The translations under genes were made by a program, and so were the position numbers. Under the pieces are notes generated by a model that was not told the DNA's origin, made no database searches, and was given only the letters and a program-made list of their open reading frames with translations. This document shows, piece by piece, positions 1 to 5,311 of a DNA stretch of 5,311 nt; position 1 is the first letter of the stretch; every line of letters begins with the position of its first letter. This DNA is from Gemmatimonadaceae bacterium (GTDB lineage Bacteria > Gemmatimonadota > Gemmatimonadetes > Gemmatimonadales > Gemmatimonadaceae). Location: positions 1-5,311 of the forward strand of contig JALOPO010000372.1 of assembly GCA_025453855.1 (NCBI GenBank), given 5' to 3'.

Positions 1-111
1 CGCCTTCCCCGCACTGGGGCATGACGTCAGCACGACTTGTCGGGTCTCACCGAAGGACTTATCGGCTCAAAAATTAAGCCTCCCCGTTCCGACGAATCGG
101 TCCGTGCTCGT

Positions 112-140
112 ACGCTAGGGAGGGGCGCGGGGGCCGTCAA
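112..140 (-). promoter_or_regulatory. Candidate sigma-70-type promoter pointing off the left edge
   Basis: On the minus strand a TTGACG hexamer (140-135) is followed, after a 17-base spacer, by TAGCGT (117-112). The first matches five of six positions of the classical -35 box. The second keeps only the TAnnnT skeleton of a -10 box. The element sits just past the hairpin that follows the acetyltransferase stop, so it would start a new transcript running out of the window toward position 1. The region downstream (about 105 to 1) is less GC-rich than the rest of the window. Short matches like this occur by chance, and no complete downstream gene is visible, so the call is tentative. Confidence 0.35.
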
Positions 141-146
141 CACCTT

Positions 147-162
147 GCGCCCGGCCGGGCGC
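147..162 (-). terminator. Stop-proximal GC hairpin after the acetyltransferase gene
   Basis: The 16 bases GCGCCCGGCCGGGCGC form a perfect palindrome that can fold into a 6-bp GC stem with a GGCC loop. It begins one base after the TGA of the acetyltransferase gene (166-164). On the minus strand it is followed by AAGGTGTTGAC, not by a run of T, so it is not a textbook intrinsic terminator. It could still act as a transcript 3' end or as protection against 3' exonucleases. A similar hairpin follows the HerA-type gene at the other end of the window, which favours a shared end-of-transcript role over chance. Confidence 0.4.
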
Positions 163-163
163 C

Positions 164-1147
164 TCAGATCTCCCAGTTCGACAGGAGCACCCCGTCGGCC
201 GGCTGCGCCGGCTCGGGGTGCGACGCGAGCGCCATGCGCAGGTCGGTCCAGCGCACGCGGGCACCGCGCGCCACGAGCGCGCCGTAGCACCGCGTCGCGT
301 CGCCCTGCACGCGGATCGCGACGCGGCGCGTCCCGGCGCGTCGCGCATACTCACCGAGCAGCGGGAGGAGCGCCTCGGCATCGGCGTCGCTGCGGGCGGC
401 GAGCTTGAGGATCCGCAGCTCCTCGCGCGGACGCCCCTCCACGAGCGGTGCCGAGTGGCAGAGGGCGAACGCCACCAGCGTCGACCCGCGATGCAGCAGC
501 ACCGTGTCGCCGAGCGTGAGGGCGTCGGTGAGCCGCATCTCGCGCGACCAGTCCCAGCCCGGGCGCAGCGCGGCGACCAGCGCCGCACACTCGGCCACCG
601 CGTCGTCGCGCTCGCCCGCCGGCAGCCGGCCGAGCAGCACCGGCGCCGCCTCGCCCGCCGTCGCCGCCGCGTCGAGCGTGAGCGTCACCGTCAGGGGCCC
701 CGGCAGGAACCCCTGCCGCGAATAGAAGCCGATGTTGTCCATCGTGCGCGGCATCGTCTCGAGCCCGATCGTCGCACACCCCTCGCCGCGCAGGTGATCG
801 CATCCCGCCTGCACGATCGTGCGCCCGAGGCCGCGCGTCTGGAGTTCGGGGAGCACGGCGAGCGGGCCCATCCACCCCTCGCGGCCGCTGCGGTGCGCGA
901 TGTTGAACGCCGCGATCGCGCCGCGCTCCGTGCGCCAGAGCATCGCGCCGTTGCCCGCCCCCTCGATCGCGTAGCGCCAGATCAGCGGATTGAGGTGCGG
1001 CACGCGCACCCCCACCATGCCGTCCTTGCGGTAGCGCTCCGAGAAGGCGTCGGAGAAGACGGTGTTGAGCGCCGGGATGTCGCCGGCGGTGATGCGCTCG
1101 GGATGCTCGGCGACCGTCTCGGTGCGCCAGGTGCGGAGGGTGGCCAT
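164..1147 (-). CDS. Tandem GNAT-family N-acetyltransferase
   Basis: This 327-residue protein belongs to the GNAT superfamily, whose members move an acyl group from acyl-CoA to an amine; the acceptor cannot be predicted here. The first domain (about residues 18-160) carries the acyl-CoA pyrophosphate-binding motif A, GPLAVLPELQTRGLGR at about 94-109, with the Q/RxxGxG core Q103-T-R-G-L-G108. It is followed by a motif-B-like stretch, NIGFYSRQGF (138-147). The second half (about 178-310) has the order of a second GNAT-like fold: strands near 214-230 and 243-250, a helix near 254-271, and CYGALVARGARV near 287-298. It lacks a recognisable GxG phosphate loop, so it is probably degenerate or structural. 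ATG 1147 is chosen because it lies 2 bases after the sbcC stop (TGA-CG-ATG) and gives a sensible N-terminus. No clear Shine-Dalgarno sequence is visible, so translation is probably coupled to sbcC. A soluble cytoplasmic protein is expected, with no signal peptide or membrane segment. The GNAT call is firm; the biological role is unknown. Confidence 0.88.
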   Translation of the reverse strand: MATLRTWRTETVAEHPERITAGDIPALNTVFSDAFSERYRKDGMVGVRVPHLNPLIWRYAIEGAGNGAMLWRTERGAIAAFNIAHRSGREGWMGPLAVLPELQTRGLGRTIVQAGCDHLRGEGCATIGLETMPRTMDNIGFYSRQGFLPGPLTVTLTLDAAATAGEAAPVLLGRLPAGERDDAVAECAALVAALRPGWDWSREMRLTDALTLGDTVLLHRGSTLVAFALCHSAPLVEGRPREELRILKLAARSDADAEALLPLLGEYARRAGTRRVAIRVQGDATRCYGALVARGARVRWTDLRMALASHPEPAQPADGVLLSNWEI

Positions 1148-2376
1148 CGTCAGGCGCCCGCGGCGAGAGGGAGCGGGGCGTCGCCCGCGTCGAGGGGGAC
1201 GCCGTCGGCGCCGGCCACCGTGCTGCAGCCGCGCGTCTCGTCGTAGCGGACCTCGAGCACGCGATCGAGGCCGTCGCGGACCGCGTCGATGTGGGTGATC
1301 ACGATGACCTGGGCGAAACGGTCCTGGAGGCGACGCAGCAGCTCCACCACGTTGGAGCGGCGCACGTCGTCGAGCGACCCGAAGACCTCGTCGAGGACGA
1401 GGAGCGAGAAGGGCTGCCCGCTGCGTTCGGCGATGAGCTGCGAGACGGCGAGGCGGAGCGCGAGGTTGGCCACGTCCTCCTCGCCGCCGGAGATGACCGG
1501 CTTCGGCACGCCGTTCTCGAGCAGGATGATCCGGTACTGGTCGTCGAGCTCGAACTCGCCGTAGCGGTCGTCGGTGAGATCGGTGAGGAAGACGCTGGCG
1601 AGCTCGCCCAGTTCGGGGCGCATGCGGGCGTTGAGCTCCTCGCGGAGCTCGCCGTACGCCTTGTCGAGCTCCTCGTGCAGCATGCGATCGGCGCGCAGCA
1701 GGCGACGGCGTTCGGCGTCGCGCTCGACCTGCGCCTGGCGCACGCGCGCGGCGGCGAGCGCGGTGGCGGCGGCGCTGACCTCGCCCTCGGCGCGCGCCCG
1801 CGCGACGTCGGCGTCGGCCGCACGCTGCTGCGCCGTCTGGAACTGGAGCCGCGCCGCCTCGTGCACCGGGCCGGCGAAGCCGTGGCGCGCGACCGCGTCG
1901 CGGGCGGTCGCCTCCTCGCCGCGCGCCGCCACGAGCGTCGTCGCCGCCGCATCGCGCGCGGTGCGGCGCGCCGGCAGCTCGCCGGCGATCGCCCGCTCGG
2001 CCGCGCTCCGCAGCTCGACAGCCGCGAGTCGCGCGACCTCGCCCTGCACGGTCGCGTGACGCGTCGCGTCGTACGGCGCGCCGCTCGCCGCCAGCGCCGC
2101 CTCGGCCGCCGCGAGCTGCGTCGCCCGCTCCGCGACGAGCGGCACGAGCCGGTCGCGTTCGTGCACCGCCTGCTCGCAGCGCGCCTCGCGCCGCTCGAGC
2201 GTGCGCACCAGCTCGTCGGCGTCGCGCGCCGCCTGCTCGGCGCCGAGCACGTCGGTCGGCTCCGCCTTCAGCTGCTCGACGCGCTGCTTGAAGAAGGTGC
2301 CGTCGACCTTGAGCGTCGCGAGACGATCGTCGAGCTCCTCGAGCATCGCCGCGCACTTCTCGCCGAGCGGCCGGGC

Positions 2377-2388
2377 GCAGACGGGGCA
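2377..2388 (-). other. Zinc-hook CPVC codons of SbcC/Rad50
   Basis: These four codons encode Cys-Pro-Val-Cys, the CxxC zinc hook at the tip of the Rad50/SbcC coiled coil. Two such hooks from different subunits share one zinc ion and join two ATPase dimers or two DNA ends. The hook lies about 222 residues into the downstream reading frame, with about 295 residues between it and the signature motif. The coil is therefore short compared with eukaryotic Rad50. The hook separates this protein from structural SMC proteins, which have a hinge domain, and confirms the Rad50/SbcC assignment. Confidence 0.9.
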
Positions 2389-3044
2389 CGGCGCCTCGGC
2401 GCCGAGGCGCGCGATCTGGTCGCGCTGGTCCTTGGTCTCGCGCCACTGCGTGGCGCGCTCCTCGCGGCGCGTCTCGGCCTCCTGCCGGTCGCGGAGCCAG
2501 ATGCCGCGCGCGGCATCGGCCTTCTCGCGCGCCGCCTGCTGCGCGACCCGCGCGGCGCCGAGCTGCGTCCGCGTCTCCTCGAGGAGGCGCGGCGCGGTCT
2601 CGAGCTGCGCGAGCCGCTCGACATCGCGCTGCTGGTCGGCCGCGAGACTCGCGACCTGCTGCCGGAGCCCCGTGGCGCGCGCGGCGGCGCGCGACGCCTC
2701 CTCGAGCGCCGCGAGCTCGTGGCGCAGCGCCGCCAGCGGCGCGAGGTCCGCGAGCACGGCATCGAGCGACGCCGCGATCCGCTCCGCCTCGCCGACCGCC
2801 GCCTCGGCTCGCTCGAGGTCCTCGCGCGTCCGCTGCACCGCGCCTTCGGCCTGCGCGAGCGCGACGCGCAGCCGCGCGTCCTGCTCCCGCGCCGCCTCGG
2901 CCGCCTGCCACGCCGGCGCCGCGGCGGCGAGCATCGCCTGCGCGTCGGCGTGCTCCGCCGCCGCCCCGTCACGCACGCGCGTCCGCTCGGCGAGCAGCGC
3001 CTCGGCCCCCTGCACCTCCGCCGCCACCGCCGCCGGGTCGAGCG

Positions 3045-3068
3045 CCAGTTGCCGCGGTCCACCGGGCC
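3045..3068 (-). other. Frame-break and apparent deletion junction within sbcC
   Basis: In the upstream frame the bases read G-P-V-D-R-G-N-W (ggc 3068-3066 through tgg 3047-3045). The frame that continues the protein reads R-Q-L (cgg 3054-3052, caa 3051-3049, ctg 3048-3046). The downstream frame is one base earlier, so the missing length must be 3n+1. The bases here contain no A/T slippery heptamer, which argues against programmed frameshifting. The position of the break is uncertain by a few codons on either side. Confidence 0.8.
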
Positions 3069-3481
3069 GAGACTCGCCATCGCGGCGAGCTCCTTCTGCC
3101 CGGTGAAATAGGTGTTGAAGAACTCGTCGCGCTGCATGCCGAGGCGCTGCGTGAGCTGCGCCGTCACGGCCGTCGACGAGTTGGCGATCGGCGCCGCCGC
3201 GCCGTCGGCCTGCGTGAGCCCGCGCACCACGCGGTAGGTGTGGCGCCCGAGCTCGAAGACGAGCTCCACCTTCACGCTCGCGCGCGCCGAGGCGCCGTGC
3301 CACTTGATCCCGTCCTTCGCCCCGCGCGCCGCCGGCGCGCCGTAGAGCGACCACGCGATCGCCTCGAGGATCGTCGACTTGCCGGCGCCGTTCGGGCCGA
3401 TGATCCCCGTCAGCCCGTCCTCGAAGACGAGCCGCGTGTCGGCGTGCTGCCGGAAGTTCTGGAGCGCGAGCGAGCGCAGTC

Positions 3482-4696
3482 TCACGCGGCACCGTCCGGC
3501 CCGGGGGCGAGGAGCTCGGTCGGCTCCGCGACGGCGCCGTCGAGCGCGCGCAGGTACTCGAGCCCGCGCGACAGGAACAGCTCGCGATCGATGCCGCCCG
3601 GCAGGAGCCGCGTGCGCAGCTTGTCGCGCACGAGGTCCTGGAGCGACGGACGCCCCGTCAGCGATCCGGAGCCGCTCCGCACCGCGATCAGTTCGGGGCG
3701 GCGCGTGTCGACCTGGAAGTGCAGCGCGGCGCGCTTCCACGCCTGCAGCTGCTTCTGGTCGAGGTCGCGCGCCACGACGCGCGGGATGTCGAGCACGCGC
3801 AGTCGCACCACCGCGTCCTCGATCCCGCCCGGCACCGCCGCGACGCGCGCCGCGAGCCGCGCATCGACCTCCACCGGCGCCAGCCCCCCGGCCTCGATCG
3901 GCTCGAGATCGAGCAACCGGCGGTCCCCGGCGATCGGCACGAAGCGGTGCGAGCCGTCGGCGAGATCGTGGATCACGAACCCCTTGCCGGGCTGGCGCAA
4001 CCGCCGCTCGTCGGCGAGCTCGCCCCACGGGTTGCTGCTCGTGTACTCGAGCGCCCCCGCGTACCACATCGTCGGCCCGACCTGGCGATGCACGTGGTAG
4101 TGGCCGAGCGCGACGTAGTCCCACCCGGCGCGCTCGAGCTCCTCCATCGGCAGCTCGCGCACCGGGCGCTCGCCGTCGGCGCGATCGGGGGGCAGGAGCC
4201 CCGGCACCTCGCCATGGATGCAGAGCAGGTTCCAGCGCGCCTCGGGGTCGGGCGCGAGCCGCGGGAGCGGCGCGCCCAGCTGGTCGGGCACGGCGAGGAT
4301 CGAGAGGCCGAGCGCCGGCAGCTGCACGCGTTCCGGCGCGGCATCGACCACCGTGATGCCGAGGACGCGCAAGACGCGCAGGATGCACCCGCTCTCGGCG
4401 GCACGCGGCAGGTCGTGGTTCCCCGCGATCACGACGATCGGCACGTCGGGCCCGAGCCCGGTGCGCAGCTTCAGGAACTGCTGCACCGCGAAGACGATCG
4501 CCGGATTGCTCGGGCGCACCTGATGGAACACGTCGCCCGCGACCACCACCGCGTCGGGGCGCTCGGCGAGCACGGCGTCGATCGCGCGCGCCACGGCCCG
4601 TCCCACGTCCACCTCGCGCTGGTTCATCCCGCCCGGTGCGGTGCGGACGTACTGGCGGAAGCCGATGTGGAGATCGGCGAGGTGGGCGACGCGCAT
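3482..4696 (-). CDS. sbcD: SbcD/Mre11-family DNA repair nuclease
   Basis: This 404-residue protein is the metal-dependent nuclease of the SbcCD/Mre11-Rad50 complex, a cytoplasmic machine that trims blocked or hairpin DNA ends. The calcineurin-like phosphoesterase domain carries every expected di-metal ligand in order: HLADLHIG (D8, H10), GDVFH (D55), GNHD (N93, H94), the IHG histidine H161, and GHYHVH (H199, H201). A YAGALEYTS segment (212-220) follows, as is usual at the end of the catalytic core. Residues from about 225 to 345 form the capping region. The last roughly 50 residues (for example LFLSRGLEYLRAL) are where family members bind the Rad50 coiled-coil base. ATG 4696 puts the first motif at residue 8, the normal place. 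No Shine-Dalgarno sequence precedes it, and a TATCTT box ends 5 bases upstream. Its TGA overlaps the sbcC GTG, so the two subunits are translationally coupled. The gene looks fully intact, unlike its partner. Confidence 0.97.
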   Translation of the reverse strand: MRVAHLADLHIGFRQYVRTAPGGMNQREVDVGRAVARAIDAVLAERPDAVVVAGDVFHQVRPSNPAIVFAVQQFLKLRTGLGPDVPIVVIAGNHDLPRAAESGCILRVLRVLGITVVDAAPERVQLPALGLSILAVPDQLGAPLPRLAPDPEARWNLLCIHGEVPGLLPPDRADGERPVRELPMEELERAGWDYVALGHYHVHRQVGPTMWYAGALEYTSSNPWGELADERRLRQPGKGFVIHDLADGSHRFVPIAGDRRLLDLEPIEAGGLAPVEVDARLAARVAAVPGGIEDAVVRLRVLDIPRVVARDLDQKQLQAWKRAALHFQVDTRRPELIAVRSGSGSLTGRPSLQDLVRDKLRTRLLPGGIDRELFLSRGLEYLRALDGAVAEPTELLAPGPDGAA

Positions 4697-4701
4697 GCGT
4701 G

Positions 4702-4707
4702 AAGATA
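4702..4707 (-). promoter_or_regulatory. Possible -10 element of a leaderless sbcD transcript
   Basis: TATCTT (minus strand, 4707-4702) ends 5 bases before the sbcD ATG at 4696. A -10 box at this distance would start transcription at or next to the A of the ATG, giving an mRNA without a 5' leader. This fits the lack of any Shine-Dalgarno sequence there. No convincing -35 box is seen at the usual spacing, so the support is one hexamer plus its position. Confidence 0.35.
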
Positions 4708-4739
4708 GCGGGTGCCGGGATGTCTTCGGGGCGAACGGC

Positions 4740-4760
4740 GGGCGGGCGCCCCGCCCGCCC
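4740..4760 (-). terminator. Perfect 9-bp GC hairpin after the HerA-type gene
   Basis: GGGCGGGCG (4740-4748) pairs perfectly with CGCCCGCCC (4752-4760) around a three-base loop. The hairpin starts 2 bases after the TGA (4765-4763) of the HerA-type gene and lies in the 66-base gap before sbcD. The minus-strand bases that follow (GCCGTTCGCC) contain no T run, so classical Rho-independent termination is uncertain. It may end the upstream transcript, cause partial attenuation between the HerA-type gene and sbcD, or protect a processed 3' end. Confidence 0.45.
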
Positions 4761-4762
4761 CG

Positions 4763-5311
4763 TCAGAAGCCGTACGGGTCGTCGGGCGGCGGGGCGGCGA
4801 GCGGCGGCGGGGCGACCGGCGCCGCCGACGGGCGGCCGGCGACGTGGCGCCGGAACTGCTGCCGGATGAACCCCTTCACGTCGGCCGGGCGCTCGCGCTC
4901 CGCCGCCCGCACCGCGCGCACGACCTCGGCCTCCTCGGCGAGTGCGACGACCGTGCGGAACCACGCCAGATCGAGCGACGGGTCGAGCCGCCGGAGGCGG
5001 CGGAGCAGCGCCACCTCGACCTCCTCGACCGGCGCCGGCGGAAAGGCCTCGGCCCCCTGCCGCCCGCTCATCGTGCACGGCCGCGGGAAGCGCACGAAGA
5101 CCGGCTGCGCGAAGTGCGGGTGGCGCACCATCAGCTGCCCCTTGTCGAGCGTCGAGAGCCGCGTGCGCACCGCCGGGCTCAGCACCGCGTACCCCGCCGT
5201 CGCCAGCTCGTCGCCGTCCATGCGCCCGTACACCGCCGTCCCCGCGTTCCCCACCACGCGTCGATGCACCTGGCTGCGGAACTGCTGCGCGCTGAACAGC
5301 ACCAGCCCCAG
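4763..5311 (-). CDS. HerA/DUF87-type ATP-binding protein (DNA translocase), C-terminal part only
   Basis: The last 182 codons are present and the frame is open through the right edge, so the start and the Walker motifs are outside the window. The fragment begins LGLVLFSAQQFRSQVH, which matches the end of a RecA/FtsK/HerA-like ATPase core: a hydrophobic beta strand followed by a sensor-type Ser/Gln region. GNAGTAVYGRMDGDELATAGY and the segment LDKGQLMVRHPHFAQPVFVRFPRP follow, as in the C-terminal strands of DUF87/HerA-like proteins. From about fragment residue 95 the sequence is helical and charged. It ends in a Pro/Ala-rich linker and the tip PDDPYGF. HerA proteins are hexameric ATPases that push DNA toward a nuclease during end resection, and the neighbouring sbcD and sbcC fit that role. 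Naming is limited by the missing ATPase motifs; another DUF87 or FtsK-like subfamily is possible. The GTG at 5302 is an internal codon, not the start. Confidence 0.83.
   Translation of the reverse strand: MGLVLFSAQQFRSQVHRRVVGNAGTAVYGRMDGDELATAGYAVLSPAVRTRLSTLDKGQLMVRHPHFAQPVFVRFPRPCTMSGRQGAEAFPPAPVEEVEVALLRRLRRLDPSLDLAWFRTVVALAEEAEVVRAVRAAERERPADVKGFIRQQFRRHVAGRPSAAPVAPPPLAAPPPDDPYGF

Larger units (their letters stand above)
1150..3485 (-). pseudogene. sbcC: SbcC/Rad50-type SMC-like ATPase, reading frame broken near 3051-3056
   Basis: This is the ATPase and DNA-tethering partner of the SbcD/Mre11 nuclease in double-strand-break end processing. The GTG start (3485-3483) overlaps the sbcD stop as GTGA. 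The first 145 codons (to 3051) hold the N-terminal lobe: FRQHADTRL, Walker A GPNGAGKST (residues 30-38) and the Q-loop TYFTGQKEL with Q130. After GPVDRG this frame becomes arginine/serine-rich nonsense and ends at 2268. Family-like sequence resumes in another frame from about 3054 (QLALDPAAVAAEV) and runs 633 codons to TGA at 1152-1150. It contains Ala/Glu/Arg-rich coiled coils, the CPVC zinc hook (2388-2377), a second coil, the signature SGGE (1491-1480), Walker B LLVLDE (1404-1387), the D-loop GSLDD and the H-loop VIVITH (His codon 1293-1291). All expected motifs are present across the two pieces. The helix usually following the Q-loop (an LG-Y type motif) is missing. I infer a deletion of 3n+1 bases, about 35-45 codons. 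As written, the gene cannot make a full ATPase. Confidence 0.92.

Noticed and set aside
1..22. Start of a minus-strand gene at ATG 22
   Set aside because: Only seven codons are visible and there is no Shine-Dalgarno sequence, so it cannot be supported as a gene.
60..65. Plus-strand promoter (TTGTCG at 37-42 with TATCGG at 60-65)
   Set aside because: The match is weak, and it would drive transcription antisense into the acetyltransferase with no plus-strand gene to serve.
218..1246. A 342-codon plus-strand open frame opposite the acetyltransferase
   Set aside because: It is Arg/His/Ala-rich, has no recognisable motif, and lies entirely opposite a gene with clear GNAT motifs.
164..2911. A 915-codon minus-strand open frame through the acetyltransferase and most of sbcC
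   Set aside because: Only its last 327 codons read as a real protein (the GNAT). The upstream part is low-complexity Arg/Ala/Gly sequence out of frame with the SbcC motifs, so it is not a fusion protein.
3045..3068. Programmed ribosomal frameshift in sbcC
   Set aside because: No slippery heptamer is present. A simple shift would still leave the post-Q-loop helix missing, so a deletion or artefact is more likely.
1291..3111. A 606-codon plus-strand open frame opposite sbcC
   Set aside because: It is an Arg/Leu/Ala-rich mirror of the SbcC coiled-coil coding region, with no domain motif. Long antisense open frames are expected at this GC content.
2268..5078. A 936-codon minus-strand open frame spanning the HerA-type end, sbcD and early sbcC
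   Set aside because: Only the codons 3485-3051 in this frame make real protein (the SbcC N-terminus). The rest is a frame shadow.

Overview
The window comes from a very GC-rich bacterial chromosome (about 70% GC or more by eye, with strong G/C bias at third codon positions). All four real genes lie on the minus strand. The protein style suggests Gemmatimonadota or a similar high-GC bacterial phylum. That assignment rests on remembered family resemblance, not on a search, and no rRNA or other marker gene is present to settle it.

In transcription order (right to left) the layout is as follows. (1) 5311-4763: the C-terminal end of a HerA/DUF87-type ATP-binding protein whose start lies outside the window. 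(2) A 66-base gap with a perfect GC hairpin just after that stop and a possible -10 element just before the next start. (3) 4696-3482: an intact Mre11/SbcD-type nuclease with all its metal-binding motifs. (4) 3485-1150: its ATPase partner SbcC/Rad50, starting inside the sbcD stop codon (GTGA overlap). (5) 1147-164: a tandem GNAT-type acetyltransferase starting 2 bases after the sbcC stop. (6) 163-1: an intergenic region with another stop-proximal GC hairpin, a candidate promoter pointing off the left edge, and a small AT-richer pocket.

Together this is a DNA double-strand-break end-processing locus. SbcD and SbcC would form the nuclease/ATPase complex that binds and trims DNA ends, and the HerA-type hexameric ATPase could act as the translocase. 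The set recalls the herA-mre11-rad50-nurA clusters of archaea. The acetyltransferase is translationally coupled, but nothing in its sequence links it to repair.

The most important anomaly is that sbcC is not an intact reading frame. The N-terminal ATPase lobe (Walker A, Q-loop) is in one frame and the rest (coiled coils, CPVC zinc hook, signature, Walker B, H-loop) is in another, with the break near 3051-3056. The conserved helix that normally follows the Q-loop also appears to be absent. The lesion therefore looks like a deletion of about 35-45 codons with a net frame change, not a single-base error. Whether it is a real mutation or an assembly artefact cannot be decided from the sequence alone. 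I see no CRISPR array, transposon, tRNA or rRNA.
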